64,000 nucleotides of DNA from Candidatus Uabimicrobium amorphum (GCF_009002475.1 NZ_AP019860.1:6400501-6464500), one strand, 5' to 3'. Positions 43,550 through 53,566 are shown, counted from the stretch's first letter. The notes: generated by a model not told the origin, from the sequence alone. Program-made: numbers and translations.

Positions 43550-45932
43550 AAAACAATTTAGAACATTGTGGAGTAAAGTCGTAACTCCCGAAGTGCTCGA
43601 CAGTGATAAAATAAGCGAAACGTACAAATCAGAAAGTATGTCCTACTCTCATAACATTACCGTGTTTCCGCAACAGCAAACTTTTTCTGACAATGGCACA
43701 ATCCATTCTCACAATCCATCGCCAGCGGACACATTTTCGGAGGACGGCACTGTTCATTGTGAAACTCCAGTAGATCAAGCCACTTTCTCGACAAGGGAAA
43801 CGACTTCTCCTAAAGATAAAGCGCAAATCCAAACCAGCTTGCCTGCAGAGGAAGACTACGAAAATTACCAAGAGATCAATCGCGGTGGTATGGGGATTAT
43901 CTACAAAGCTGAGCAAAAAAAGCTCAAACGCGAAATTGCTATTAAGAAAACGCTTCCACAGATGGAAAAAAATAAATTTGTCGCTGAATCACTCGTGACA
44001 GCGTATTTAGATCATCCCAATATTGTACCGATCTATGAGATGGATCAAAATAACAACGGTGACATTCTCCTCGCAATGAAACTGGTGAAAGGAGTTTCGT
44101 GGAAAGACCTCCTCTATCCGCAAACAGCAGAACACAAAGAAAAAGCTAATGAGTACAATTTACAAAAACACCTAGAAATCTTGATCAATGTCTGCAATGC
44201 TGTTAACTACGCGCATAGTAAGGGAATTGTCCATTGCGATTTAAAACCGGAAAACATTATGATTGGAGACTTTGGCGAGGTATTGGTGATGGACTGGGGG
44301 ATTGCCGTCGATGTTCATGAGAATTTCGAAAAACGCACCTTTCACAAAAGTGATATCACAACGCCGATGGGGACACCGTGCTATATGTCACCCGAACTAG
44401 CCGAAGGACGTGGTAAAGATATCTCATATGCCACGGATATTTATTTACTCGGGGCAATTTTGTATGAAATACTACAGCGTCAGCCACCGCATACAGGAAA
44501 AAGCATGTGGTTGGTTTTGCTCGCGGCAAAAGAAAATAAACCTGTTATTTTCGACGCGAGCGTCCCTTTTGATTTGCAACAGATTTGCCACAAAGCGATG
44601 GCAAAAGAAAGTGGGCAGCGCTATACAAATATAAACGACTTTATTCTAGAAATTGAAGCGTATCTCACACACCAAGAAAGTATTAAGATTGCCCATATTG
44701 GAATACAGGAAATTCAAATTAGTAGCAATAGTTTTATTTACGAAAATCTTTCGCGAATTATTTTTCGCTTTGAGAGAGCTCTGGAAATATGGAATAAAAA
44801 TAAAATTGCGTATAAGGGCATAATCGAAGCGAGAATCGCCTATATGCGTTTGGCTCTTTTGGATAAGAAGTTTGCCCTTGCACGTCGCGAACTGGGAAAA
44901 CTTTTAGAAATAATCGCAAATACTTACGTCGAAAAGCACAAACTCATCTCTGCAGAACAACGGAAAAGCATTTTTTTTCTGAGTGAAGATTTAGACAGTA
45001 TGGAAAATCTTGAATCGGTATTATCTATTTTAAAAGTCAGTTTGTATACCCTGTTGTTTATTGGCACATTTGTCATTTTTTTTACCATAGATCCGAATAT
45101 AGGATGGATAAACTTTGCCATTGCATTTTTGCTATGTATTCCGGTGCTAGTACGTTGGCTGGGAGAAGGCTTCAAGTTTGTATTGTTATGTTTGATGAAT
45201 TTGGCCATAATTCTCTCACTTTCCGGGTTTGCCACGTATGTTGTTGAATCAAAAATGACGCTACATTTTCCTGCACAATGGAAACTGTTTTGGTTTTTGG
45301 CAATAACAATCTTGATGTTGATACCACACCGCAGTAAAAAAGCCACTATACACAAAAAACTGAATTTAAATATGAAAACTTTGGGAAATAAGGAAGTAAA
45401 TATAAAAAAGACCATATCGGATGAAATCGCTAATTTAGAACATGAAGATTCCCAGAAGCGCCTCAAAGCACAAAAGACATTGATCGAAATTGGTCAACCA
45501 TCTCTGCCTCTACTTTTTGAAGCGGCCAGCACTGAAAGTACACCTCTCAGATACAACGCCATAAAAACCATATCCCAAATCGATATTGGCTCGCGGATGG
45601 TGAAAAACTTCATACTTCAACGTTTGAAAATGGAATCTGATGAGAAAATACGCGAACAAATACGTAAAAACTGGGGTTTTTTGCAAGAAAATAACCTAAG
45701 TCCGATATCGAGTATAGGATTTTTTTTGTTGAATACATTCGTGGCTCTAATTTTTGCTATTAGTATCACGATTTTTGTTTTAGTTCTTATAAAAAAATCT
45801 ACATTTGAGTTCGGAACCATGTCATTTTGCTTGTTTTTCATTACGATTTCTGGAGGACATTTGGTAAGTACTTTTTGGAAAAAGTTGGTGAAAAAAGGAA
45901 AAAAAGAACAAGGGTACTATCTTGTTAAATAA
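43542..45932 (+). CDS. Membrane Ser/Thr kinase, HCD/DWG type, with HEAT-like segment
   Basis: The 796-residue product has the leader and TFSDNGTI/TFSEDGTV/TFSTRETT repeats, a kinase domain with NRGGMGIIY, IAIKK, HCDLKPEN and DWG, then the TPR-like module and membrane helices (about 490-600). A short HEAT-like stretch (about 625-705, LKAQKTLIEIGQPSLPLL) precedes two final helices. Its first 89 bases differ from those of the preceding gene at a single position, while the rest of the two genes is far more divergent. It begins inside the previous gene. Confidence 0.88.
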   Translation: MDEKQFRTLWSKVVTPEVLDSDKISETYKSESMSYSHNITVFPQQQTFSDNGTIHSHNPSPADTFSEDGTVHCETPVDQATFSTRETTSPKDKAQIQTSLPAEEDYENYQEINRGGMGIIYKAEQKKLKREIAIKKTLPQMEKNKFVAESLVTAYLDHPNIVPIYEMDQNNNGDILLAMKLVKGVSWKDLLYPQTAEHKEKANEYNLQKHLEILINVCNAVNYAHSKGIVHCDLKPENIMIGDFGEVLVMDWGIAVDVHENFEKRTFHKSDITTPMGTPCYMSPELAEGRGKDISYATDIYLLGAILYEILQRQPPHTGKSMWLVLLAAKENKPVIFDASVPFDLQQICHKAMAKESGQRYTNINDFILEIEAYLTHQESIKIAHIGIQEIQISSNSFIYENLSRIIFRFERALEIWNKNKIAYKGIIEARIAYMRLALLDKKFALARRELGKLLEIIANTYVEKHKLISAEQRKSIFFLSEDLDSMENLESVLSILKVSLYTLLFIGTFVIFFTIDPNIGWINFAIAFLLCIPVLVRWLGEGFKFVLLCLMNLAIILSLSGFATYVVESKMTLHFPAQWKLFWFLAITILMLIPHRSKKATIHKKLNLNMKTLGNKEVNIKKTISDEIANLEHEDSQKRLKAQKTLIEIGQPSLPLLFEAASTESTPLRYNAIKTISQIDIGSRMVKNFILQRLKMESDEKIREQIRKNWGFLQENNLSPISSIGFFLLNTFVALIFAISITIFVLVLIKKSTFEFGTMSFCLFFITISGGHLVSTFWKKLVKKGKKEQGYYLVK

Positions 45933-45951
45933 ACCACAGACCTCTGTTGTT

Positions 45952-46100
45952 TCATTTTTTTCTTTATGCAACATGACCACCAAATCCATTAGAGCGAGAA
46001 ATCTTTTTCATTTCAAGTTTCAGAAAAACAATCGATTTGATTATTTATGGTTTTGTTATTTTGTTTTATATCGAAAATGCTTAAAATTGATGTATCTTTA
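45952..46100 (+). promoter_or_regulatory. Upstream region shared by two kinase genes
   Basis: This block upstream of the 46133 kinase is closely similar to 60096-60222 upstream of the 60287 kinase. Conserved parts are TTTCTTTATG-AACATGACC, ACCAAATCC, TTGTTATTTTGTTTT and ATGCTTAAAATTGATGTATC. As it lies just before two distant kinase genes, it probably carries a common promoter or regulator site. Confidence 0.6.
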
Positions 46101-46132
46101 CCGATCTATAGACAAATATTTTAGGGGGGATC

Positions 46133-48832
46133 ATGGATAACGATACATTCCGCTCATTATGGTCGAAAATATTAAAACAACATAGTTCACAGAAACAATC
46201 GATACGTGACACATATAAATCGAAGGAAATGACATTTTCTCAAGATATCACGCTATTTCCACAACAACAGACTTTTTCTGGTGATGACACAATTCACTCT
46301 GGTTCTCCACTAACGAATACATTTTCCAACGACGGGACAATTTATACGAAAAATCGATCACCGGTAGACACATTCTCCGAAGACTCCACTGTTTCGCCTG
46401 GAGAGAATTCAGAAAATAATACAAGAGATACTTTTTCTGAAGACGCCACCGTTTCTTCTGAAAACTCGATAGCAGAGGTGACTTCTTCCATTGAGTCGAC
46501 TCTTCAAAATAAAGAAAGAATCCAAACAACTTTTGACACTGAGAAAGATTATCAAAACTACCAAGAAATCAACCGTGGTGGAATGGGAATTATCTATCGG
46601 GCTGAACAAGTAAAGCTAAAGCGAAAAATTGCGATTAAAAAGATCCTCTCACAAGTAGATAAAAATAAATTTCTTGCGGAATCGTTGGTCACTGCTTATT
46701 TAGATCATCCCAATATCATTCCCGTTTATGAAATAGATCAAAACAACGATGGGGATATTCTTTTAGCCATGAAGTTAGTCAAAGGTATCTCCTGGAAAAA
46801 TCTATTGTATCCTGAGACACTAGAACATGAAGATAAAGCGAAAGAATACAATCTGCAAAAACATTTAGAAATTCTAATAAGTGTATGCAATGCTGTCAAT
46901 TACGCACATAGCAAGGGAATCGTTCACTGCGATTTAAAACCTGACAACATAATGATTGGTGACTTTGGTGAGGTTCTAGTTATGGACTGGGGAATCGCTG
47001 TTGATATTCGCGATCGTGTTGATGAGAAGCGCACTTTTCATAAAAATGACATTACTACACCTATGGGAACTCCATGCTACATGTCTCCAGAACTAGCAGA
47101 GGGACGTGGCAAAGATATATCATCGGCTACGGATGTCTATTTACTTGGTGGTATTTTATACGAAATATTGCAACGTCGTCCCCCACATGACGGTAAAAGT
47201 ATGTGGCTAGTTTTATTAGCCGCCAAAGAAGGTAAGCCTGTTTCTTTTAGCGAGAACACGCCTCTTGAACTACGTCAAGTTTGTCATAAAGCAATGGCCC
47301 AAAACCACAACGAACGCTATCAAAATGCTATTTTGTTCAAGAAAGCCGTAGAAAATTACTTACAACATCGTGACAGCATTAAAATATCGAACAAAGCACA
47401 ACAAATTTTAGAAAATTCGCAAAACACTTTGCAGCAGCTAGAACAGATAAAGGACAACCAACAAAGTAGCGATACAAAAACACTCTACGAGAATTTACCA
47501 CAAGCTATTTTTGGTTTTGACGAAGCTGTCGACTTATGGAGTGGAAACGAGCAAGCCATACACGGAAAACTTCAAGCTCGTTTAACATACGCCAAAGTCG
47601 CCTTCATGAATGGAGATTTGACACTAGCTGCTGGCCAATTAGACAAACTTTCATTGTCGCAAATAGAAGACATGGAACATTTTTCCTCAGAAGTGAACGC
47701 TTTAGAACAAAAAATTAAATCGGCCAAAAAAAACCGCCACTACTTAGCTCATTTAAACCTGCCCAATGTAGAATATTTAGAACAAGAGTACTCCTCGAAA
47801 CAAAAAGCAAAAGAGAATTTAAAAAAGGCAGTAAAATCTATGAAAAAAATTCTGCCTTCTGTCCAAACAGCCTATACATCTAGCGGAAAAACTACTCTTC
47901 AGAGTGTTATTGCGATGCTTGTTCTCGGAATCCCTGTTGCTTGTTTTTTCAGCTTGATGGGTATTGCAGTAGGAGGTTTTGTTCTTGGTATTGGCAGTCT
48001 TTTTTTATATGCAACAAGTTTTTTATTTGGTGTGAGTTCTTGGTACGCTCCGTTTTGTTGGTTTTTGGCAATTCATCTTTGGTTATTCGGAGCACCGTTT
48101 TACTACCTGGGATCTTTTATCACACCGATTTTCTTGATAGCTTTTTTTGTAGGTCTTATGATTACCTATTCTGGGTTTAAATGGAAAAACCGCAGTCCTA
48201 AAATAGCAGCAATATTCGCATTTTTAGTTGTCATATTGGGTGCTTATGTCGGAAAAAAAATGTTTTTAGAAGCCGTGGCAGAGAAAAATTACCCCTTAAA
48301 CACTGCTTGGTTAAGTATCTTTTTTACCCCAGAAGCAGGTGATCAATCAGATTTTTTAAATTCAGATATGTTAAACTCTACATTTGCCCTGATGACAGAG
48401 GTGTTGTTAATCCTATTAGCATCGGTGGGAGCAGCGATCGCTGCTTTTTTGTATACCAAAAATTTTCGATTTAGTGAAAAATCGCAGCAATTTCTAGAGT
48501 GTTATATATCTCCCCCTCTTGCGATTGAAGCTGTATTGGGCATGCTCTCGTCTGTACGTGAAGGTGATTATTCAACGTTATCAACTTTCCTTTCGCACAA
48601 AAGAGATAAGAGTCATTTTTGCCAAGTATTTGTCGATGTACTTCCAGATGAAAAGGATAGTGATTATGGCTTTTTAGAAATCTGGTGTTGCTTGCAAGTA
48701 AACTGGAAGAAGGAAATACTAAAAGATAAATGGCTATGCTTTTCCGCTCCTGTGACTTCGGAAATATTGGTGCCTTTAATAAAATCCAATACACTAAAAA
48801 AAGATACAACGTGGTTTAGATCTTATGGATAA
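46133..48832 (+). CDS. Membrane Ser/Thr kinase, HCD/DWG type
   Basis: The 899-residue product has the leader (FRSLWSKIL, DTYKSKE) and the richest repeat set among its paralogues (TFSGDDTI, TFSNDGTI, TFSEDSTV, TFSEDATV). The kinase domain has NRGGMGIIY, IAIKK, HCDLKPDN and DWG. The TPR-like module and a coiled K-rich segment lead to at least six membrane helices (about 580-790), then an unrecognised cytosolic tail of about 110 residues. AGGGGGG precedes the ATG. It is 64 bp from the next kinase and probably co-transcribed with it. Confidence 0.88.
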   Translation: MDNDTFRSLWSKILKQHSSQKQSIRDTYKSKEMTFSQDITLFPQQQTFSGDDTIHSGSPLTNTFSNDGTIYTKNRSPVDTFSEDSTVSPGENSENNTRDTFSEDATVSSENSIAEVTSSIESTLQNKERIQTTFDTEKDYQNYQEINRGGMGIIYRAEQVKLKRKIAIKKILSQVDKNKFLAESLVTAYLDHPNIIPVYEIDQNNDGDILLAMKLVKGISWKNLLYPETLEHEDKAKEYNLQKHLEILISVCNAVNYAHSKGIVHCDLKPDNIMIGDFGEVLVMDWGIAVDIRDRVDEKRTFHKNDITTPMGTPCYMSPELAEGRGKDISSATDVYLLGGILYEILQRRPPHDGKSMWLVLLAAKEGKPVSFSENTPLELRQVCHKAMAQNHNERYQNAILFKKAVENYLQHRDSIKISNKAQQILENSQNTLQQLEQIKDNQQSSDTKTLYENLPQAIFGFDEAVDLWSGNEQAIHGKLQARLTYAKVAFMNGDLTLAAGQLDKLSLSQIEDMEHFSSEVNALEQKIKSAKKNRHYLAHLNLPNVEYLEQEYSSKQKAKENLKKAVKSMKKILPSVQTAYTSSGKTTLQSVIAMLVLGIPVACFFSLMGIAVGGFVLGIGSLFLYATSFLFGVSSWYAPFCWFLAIHLWLFGAPFYYLGSFITPIFLIAFFVGLMITYSGFKWKNRSPKIAAIFAFLVVILGAYVGKKMFLEAVAEKNYPLNTAWLSIFFTPEAGDQSDFLNSDMLNSTFALMTEVLLILLASVGAAIAAFLYTKNFRFSEKSQQFLECYISPPLAIEAVLGMLSSVREGDYSTLSTFLSHKRDKSHFCQVFVDVLPDEKDSDYGFLEIWCCLQVNWKKEILKDKWLCFSAPVTSEILVPLIKSNTLKKDTTWFRSYG

Positions 48833-48895
48833 AAATTTCTAAAGATCGCTAAAAACATCGCAACAAGTCTAAATTTTCAAAACATGGAAACAATT

Positions 48896-51364
48896 ATGGA
48901 TAACGATACTTTTCGCACACTATGGTCAAAAATCCTCACGCAAGATCATTCACAAAATGATTTTAAAGGTACCCAGCTGAAACCCGAAGAGATGACATAT
49001 TCTCACAATATCACCGTATCTCCACAACAGAATACCTTTTCTGGTAGTGATACTAAATATTTAGATAACTGTTCGCCAACAAGCACATTTTCTGAAGAGT
49101 CAACCGTTTCTTTACCGGATAACGACTCTTCTTGTCAAGCGTCAAAACTAAATATAAAAGATGTTGAGGAAAACGCTACTTTTTCGACGAATGAAACAAT
49201 CGCCCCAGGGAAATCCAAAGTTCAGATAAACTTTACGGCCGAACAAGACTACCAAAACTATGAAGAAATTAATCGCGGTGGTATGGGCATTATTTATAAA
49301 GCAGAACAAACAAAACTAAAACGAGAAATTGCGATAAAAAAAACTTTGCCTGGTGCAGACAAAAATAAATTTCTTGCCGAATCTTTAGTAACAGCTTATC
49401 TCGAACATCCCAACATTGTCCCCGTACACGAAATCGATCATGCAGAAAGTAACGAAGTTCTCTTAGCAATGAAACTTGTCAAAGGCATCTCATTAAAAGA
49501 ACTTCTCTACCCAAAAACTCCTGAGCAAAAAAACAAAGCACAAGAGTACGATTTTATCAAATATCTACAAATACTATTTGATGTATGTAACGCTATTGAA
49601 TATTCCCATAGCAAAGGAATTGTCCATTGCGATTTAAAGCCTGACAATATTATGATTGGAGATTTTGGAGAAGTTCTCGTGATGGATTGGGGCATTGCTA
49701 TCGATGTTAAAGAAAACCCAGAGCAAAGGCGTACAGTGCATAAGAGTCAAATTACGACTCCTTTGGGAACGCCGTGTTACATGCCCCCTGAATTAGCCGA
49801 AGGCCGCGGTAAGGATATATCATACACTACGGATGTTTATCTTATAGGGGGAATATTGTGCGAAATTTTAAATCGCAAACCACTGCATACGGGTGAAAGT
49901 ATATGGAAAGTTTTGCTGGCTGCCAAAGAGAGTAAAGCTGTTATTTTTGACAAAGATATTCCTCTTGAACTACAACAAATTTGTCATAAGGCTACGGCCA
50001 AAGAAAATAAAGACCGTTATCCCAGTGTTTCAGATTTTAAAAAGGAACTCACGAATTACCTTCAGCGTCGTGAAAGTATTGAGATTACCCAACAAGCAGA
50101 AAAAATGTTCGTGAACAGTAAACACATTATCCAAGAACAAGGAGATTACAACGATGGAGAATGGTATTCCTTATACGAAAATCTTTCACAATGCATCGCT
50201 CTTTTTCACCAAGCGCATAAAAAATGGCCTGACAATCACAAAGCCCTCCAAGGCGAAAAAGAGGCACGTATAGCTTATGCAGATTTCGCATTAATCCAAG
50301 GGGATTTGGGAGTAGCGAATACACAAATTAAAAAATTACAACAATTGACTGTTGATACTACAGGTCTCCAAAAAAATTTCCATACCAAAACGCAAACACG
50401 TAAACAAGAACAAAGAATTACGTTTTATAGCAAATGGGCTATATTTTTGGTCATAACAGCATTCGTTTTGCCATTTGTAATCTCGAAGTATCAAGCAATA
50501 TTCTACCCTGAGGATTTCCTTGTAAAATATAGTTTTTTTTCAATATCTGTTAGGTTTTTATTTAGCCTCTTGTGCCTAGTGTCTTTAACTATCTTTTCCA
50601 TTGTGTATTTTGGTGTATTTTTATCTGGACCAGAATTCATAACCAGAAGAAAAAGTAATCTAGCAAAAGGGAAATACACGAACTTTTTCGAAACACATAC
50701 CATTCTCTTTAGCTACATTACACTTGCAGCGATTTTAGGCGTTTTGTTATTCTTTGTTTACCAAAATAACCATCCAGTTACTATCGCTTTTCTTCTCTTA
50801 TTTTCCCACTTCGCAAGGACTCGGAAAAGTGTTGTGGAAAAGAGAAAGAGTTATGTATTCTCTTCACAAGAAAATCAAACCGATATAGATCCTTTTCATC
50901 CCCCTTCTGAAGCTATAACCGTAAGACGCAGTGAAAAAGATATAAACGTTCATATAAAAAACAATAAAATTTGGATTCGCGCTAGTATCGGACTACTACT
51001 ATTTCTTACACCACCGTATTTTATTTATTTTCTTACGGATAGGCTATTCCCGACAAAAAATCTACTCTTTTTTCATTTTTGTTTATTTTCACTACTACTA
51101 ATATCTTATATATCTACTTCTTTTCTTAGAGAAATTAGCCTTACGAATAAAAGAGTTATTATAAAGCGTGAAATTCTTGGTGGTTTTCAATTGCGACCAA
51201 TAAAAATACCTTCCGAAAACATTTTAGAAGCAAAGGGGGTAGGAAAAGGCGTGATAATATCTCTCAAAACATCAAAGAAAACTCTCTTTATTCGCACACA
51301 GTTTAAGTTTAGTTCATGGCTAGCAAATACCATTAACAACTATTTATTAGATAAATTCTCCTAA
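48896..51364 (+). CDS. Membrane Ser/Thr kinase, HCD/DWG type, with PH-like tail
   Basis: I choose ATG 48896 by alignment to paralogues (MDNDTFRTLWSKIL); ATG 48884 is 4 codons upstream. The 822-residue product has TFSGSDTK, TFSEESTV and TFSTNETI repeats and a kinase domain with NRGGMGIIY, IAIKK, HCDLKPDN and DWG. The TPR-like module, four or so membrane helices, a TVRRSEKDINV linker, two more helices and a bPH2-like segment (LREISLTNKRVIIKREILGG) follow. It closes the run of four plus-strand kinases. Confidence 0.88.
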   Translation: MDNDTFRTLWSKILTQDHSQNDFKGTQLKPEEMTYSHNITVSPQQNTFSGSDTKYLDNCSPTSTFSEESTVSLPDNDSSCQASKLNIKDVEENATFSTNETIAPGKSKVQINFTAEQDYQNYEEINRGGMGIIYKAEQTKLKREIAIKKTLPGADKNKFLAESLVTAYLEHPNIVPVHEIDHAESNEVLLAMKLVKGISLKELLYPKTPEQKNKAQEYDFIKYLQILFDVCNAIEYSHSKGIVHCDLKPDNIMIGDFGEVLVMDWGIAIDVKENPEQRRTVHKSQITTPLGTPCYMPPELAEGRGKDISYTTDVYLIGGILCEILNRKPLHTGESIWKVLLAAKESKAVIFDKDIPLELQQICHKATAKENKDRYPSVSDFKKELTNYLQRRESIEITQQAEKMFVNSKHIIQEQGDYNDGEWYSLYENLSQCIALFHQAHKKWPDNHKALQGEKEARIAYADFALIQGDLGVANTQIKKLQQLTVDTTGLQKNFHTKTQTRKQEQRITFYSKWAIFLVITAFVLPFVISKYQAIFYPEDFLVKYSFFSISVRFLFSLLCLVSLTIFSIVYFGVFLSGPEFITRRKSNLAKGKYTNFFETHTILFSYITLAAILGVLLFFVYQNNHPVTIAFLLLFSHFARTRKSVVEKRKSYVFSSQENQTDIDPFHPPSEAITVRRSEKDINVHIKNNKIWIRASIGLLLFLTPPYFIYFLTDRLFPTKNLLFFHFCLFSLLLISYISTSFLREISLTNKRVIIKREILGGFQLRPIKIPSENILEAKGVGKGVIISLKTSKKTLFIRTQFKFSSWLANTINNYLLDKFS

Positions 51365-51558
51365 TAAAATGTCGTATTTAACTTTTTGTAGTACAAAATC
51401 ACAGAGAGAGATCACAGAGGAAAGTTATAAAAAACAATAGAACCTTTATTCTGTAAAAAATAAATAAGTATCTTCGATATAGTCACTTACGGTATTTAAA
51501 GTCTTTTCTATAGAAAATTTCTCTGTGACCTCTCTCTGTGGCTTAAAAACTTGCGTTG
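51365..51558. other. Intergenic spacer with an inverted-repeat element
   Basis: No gene is visible. The spacer lies between the convergent 48896 kinase and the reading frame ending at 51559, and contains the inverted repeat described at 51399-51541. Confidence 0.5.
51399..51541. repeat. Inverted-repeat-bounded element, about 143 bp
   Basis: The left arm (51399-51426) contains CACAGAGAGAGATCACAGAG. Its complement TTCTCTGTGACCTCTCTCTG lies in the right arm (51519-51538), with mismatches at two positions. It could be a small non-autonomous element or a terminator for the convergent genes. Confidence 0.5.
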
Positions 51559-51876
51559 TTATTTTGTTATTTTGGTAATCTCCACATCTACGCTTTTGAT
51601 ATGACTAATGAGCTTTTGTATTTGGTCTTGTTGAAAACAAGGTTCAATTTGTTTTAGATAAGAGATAAATAAGCGTTTATGTTCTTCACTACATTTTTTG
51701 AGTAGATGTCTATGCTTCGTTATAACATTTTCTATTGTAACTAAAACTTGAGGTAACTTATTTACGGCGATAAGAGAATCTATGTGCTTTATTAGTCTTG
51801 GTATCGAAATTTGATTGAATTTACGCAGGTAAACCTCCTGTTGAAAAACAGGTATTTCAACAAAGAAATAGTTATC
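51559..51876 (-). pseudogene. 105-codon continuation of the PEGA-like gene in the +1 frame
   Basis: Directly after the stop of the 51875-53026 gene, the +1 frame is open for 105 codons to TAA at 51561-51559 and reads like real protein (DNYFFVEIPVFQQEVYLRKF onward, ending EITKITK), with no ATG, GTG or TTG before its last few codons. The joint is TTT-TGA, where sliding one base gives GF-DNYFF. Either one T was inserted into a run of four, or +1 recoding takes place as in prfB. AGGAGG inside the frame is followed by a CTG codon 5 nt later, a weak alternative start. Confidence 0.55.
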
Positions 51877-51921
51877 AAAAACCTTTATTTTTTCGGAGTT
51901 TTTTGATAACTATTTCTTTGT
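51860..51921. repeat. 22-bp perfect inverted repeat across the gene end
   Basis: Bases 51860-51881 and 51900-51921 are exact inverse complements, separated by 18 bases. In the minus-strand mRNA the 5' arm codes for YKEIVIK, and the 3' arm includes the TTT-TGA stop site of the PEGA-like gene and the start of the +1 continuation. Confidence 0.85.
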
Positions 51922-53026
51922 AAGTATCAAAAAGTATCCCTCCTTCACGCCGCAGATGATGGTCCTCTATCTTTTTTAAATCCACCTCAAAATCGTAGTG
52001 CTCTTTGGCATCTTTTATTTTTACAACAAACGATTGCATTGGCTGCGGAGAGATCGGTACGACTTGACTTCCTTGACCAACAACAAATTCGACTACGGTG
52101 TTCATGGTTTCGTGAGACCGAAACTTCAATTGTAGATTTAGTTTTTCTCCCGGTCGAAATGTATCATAGCAAGTGATCGCTTTTTTGGTGCTAGAGTCTA
52201 TAACACTTACCACCTGCACTTTATCTCGCGCATTTATCTGCAAATCTAAACAGCGTTCGTATGCAATTAAATGGCCTTGTATCACCGCTTTTCTTCCAGG
52301 AGCAACATAGAAGTCGATAGGGCCGATGGTTTTATAGTATGGTTGTTCAATGGTAACCTCATATAGACCAGGTCGAATATACGAGCGTTGTAGAAAAAGT
52401 GGTACTTGTGTTTTTTTGTCAACGATACTGATTCGGTAAGGCCCTACATCACTAGGCGGAGGAACGTCATGAGTAATTTTACAAGAAAGCTTTACTTGTT
52501 TGGTGTATAGTTTTTGCTCAATCGTATGTGGGCGCTCATCTGGCCAAATATGCTGTGTTATTTCGATGGTTCGGTAAGCTGGCTTTTCAATTTTTAACCA
52601 ATAACTATTGGGTTTTACCATATCACCTGGCTTTATTGTGAGTTCTTGCGTAGGATCATCCACGGGAGACAGTGTAATTTTTATCGGATCTAGCTCCTGC
52701 GGTGGTGACAGCTCGTATGTTAGATCGAATAGAATCCTACGTGGCTTAGTTACCAGCTTTTCTTCGATGACAAATACTTCTTTACTCTGGGGAATAGTTA
52801 CTTTTTTTGTCAACGGAAAGAACCCTGGTTCTGATACGTAAAGTTCGTAATCTCCCGGTGCAAAAGTATGTTCGTTAACGTCTTTTCCATCTAAGGTGGC
52901 TATTTCTGGCGAGATGTACTCTCCGTTAGGGAACTCTCCACTAATTTTTAGTTCTATTTCCGATTTTGTTACAGATTGCGAGTATGCGGGAATACAAAGT
53001 ATTAAACAAAGAATGAGTGTACGCAT
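51875..53026 (-). CDS. Secreted PEGA-like repeat protein
   Basis: The 383-residue product begins with a signal peptide (MRTLILCLILCIPAYSQS) after AAGGAGAG, 5 nt from the ATG. It contains at least three beta-rich PEGA-like units of the form PG.Y.L.IE.P.Y.....I (PGDYELYVSEPGF, PNSYWLKIEKPAY, PGLYEVTIEQPYY), so it is probably a surface or periplasmic structural or binding protein. No catalytic motif is seen. It may be truncated: a coding continuation of 105 codons follows in the +1 frame, which would give a 488-residue product. Confidence 0.75.
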   Translation of the reverse strand: MRTLILCLILCIPAYSQSVTKSEIELKISGEFPNGEYISPEIATLDGKDVNEHTFAPGDYELYVSEPGFFPLTKKVTIPQSKEVFVIEEKLVTKPRRILFDLTYELSPPQELDPIKITLSPVDDPTQELTIKPGDMVKPNSYWLKIEKPAYRTIEITQHIWPDERPHTIEQKLYTKQVKLSCKITHDVPPPSDVGPYRISIVDKKTQVPLFLQRSYIRPGLYEVTIEQPYYKTIGPIDFYVAPGRKAVIQGHLIAYERCLDLQINARDKVQVVSVIDSSTKKAITCYDTFRPGEKLNLQLKFRSHETMNTVVEFVVGQGSQVVPISPQPMQSFVVKIKDAKEHYDFEVDLKKIEDHHLRREGGILFDTYKEIVIKKLRKNKGF

Positions 53027-53362
53027 GTTCTCTCCTTTTATGTGTTGTAAAGTAAAGGCTATGTAAATGCCAATTGATTTCTTTCTTTGTTTATCAATAC
53101 GACGGAAAGAGAACGCTATAAAAGTTTTTTTACTTACCTTAGAACAAATAGAAAAGTTGCAAGAATGTTGATATCAGAAATTCGGCTGTGACCGAGTTAA
53201 CTTCTGTCGATATGTTACATAGCAACAAATCTAAATTCTTTTAGGGCTTGGTGTTGGTATTTGGTTTCTTTTTTTGGGTTTGGTGGTTAAGCACAGAGAA
53301 AGCGAAATAATAGTTGGTGGCTGTGGAAGAATCTAACGTTTTATTTTTTAACCCACACCATC
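53027..53362. other. Intergenic region upstream of the PEGA-like gene
   Basis: I see no convincing gene. Bases 53176-53206 form an imperfect hairpin (CAGAAATTCGG with CCGAGTTAACTTCTG). GTTGGTATTT (53254-53263) and AATCTAAC (53331-53338) are exact complements of segments near 53508 and 53583, which suggests a folded transcript extending to the terminator at 53590. Confidence 0.35.
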
Positions 53363-53566
53363 ATGTTTTTTTCATGGGAGGGCTTTTTACTCGTAGGTAT
53401 CTCTGCGTTTTTGTGGTGCATCACCATATGGGCAGAAAACGAAGTAAAGAGTCGCAAGAAAAAAGGGCTTTCCTGCTCACGAAAAACTGCTCGCAGTTTG
53501 AGTAGGAAAATACCAACCTATTCCATATTCAAAGCTCCGGGCGCTATCGAAAAAGTTCAGGGCTAA
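53363..53566 (+). CDS. Possible small membrane protein or part of a structured small RNA
   Basis: This 67-codon frame encodes one hydrophobic segment (GFLLVGISAFLWCITIW) followed by a K/R-rich tail, but has no clear ribosome site. The DNA also forms strong hairpins: AAACTG-CTCG-CAGTTT (53485-53500) inside CCTGCTC/GAGTAGG, with long-range pairs to 53254 and 53331. A classical intrinsic terminator follows. Either a small basic membrane protein or a non-coding RNA would fit; I cannot decide. Confidence 0.35.
   Translation: MFFSWEGFLLVGISAFLWCITIWAENEVKSRKKKGLSCSRKTARSLSRKIPTYSIFKAPGAIEKVQG

Noticed and set aside
44924..45466. 180-codon minus-strand frame within the 43542 kinase
   Set aside because: It mirrors the membrane-helix part of a real gene; no ribosome site and no family resemblance.
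53314..53505. 63-codon plus-strand frame overlapping the small membrane-protein candidate
   Set aside because: It has no ribosome site and a composition typical of random AT-rich translation; the frame at 53363 is more plausible.
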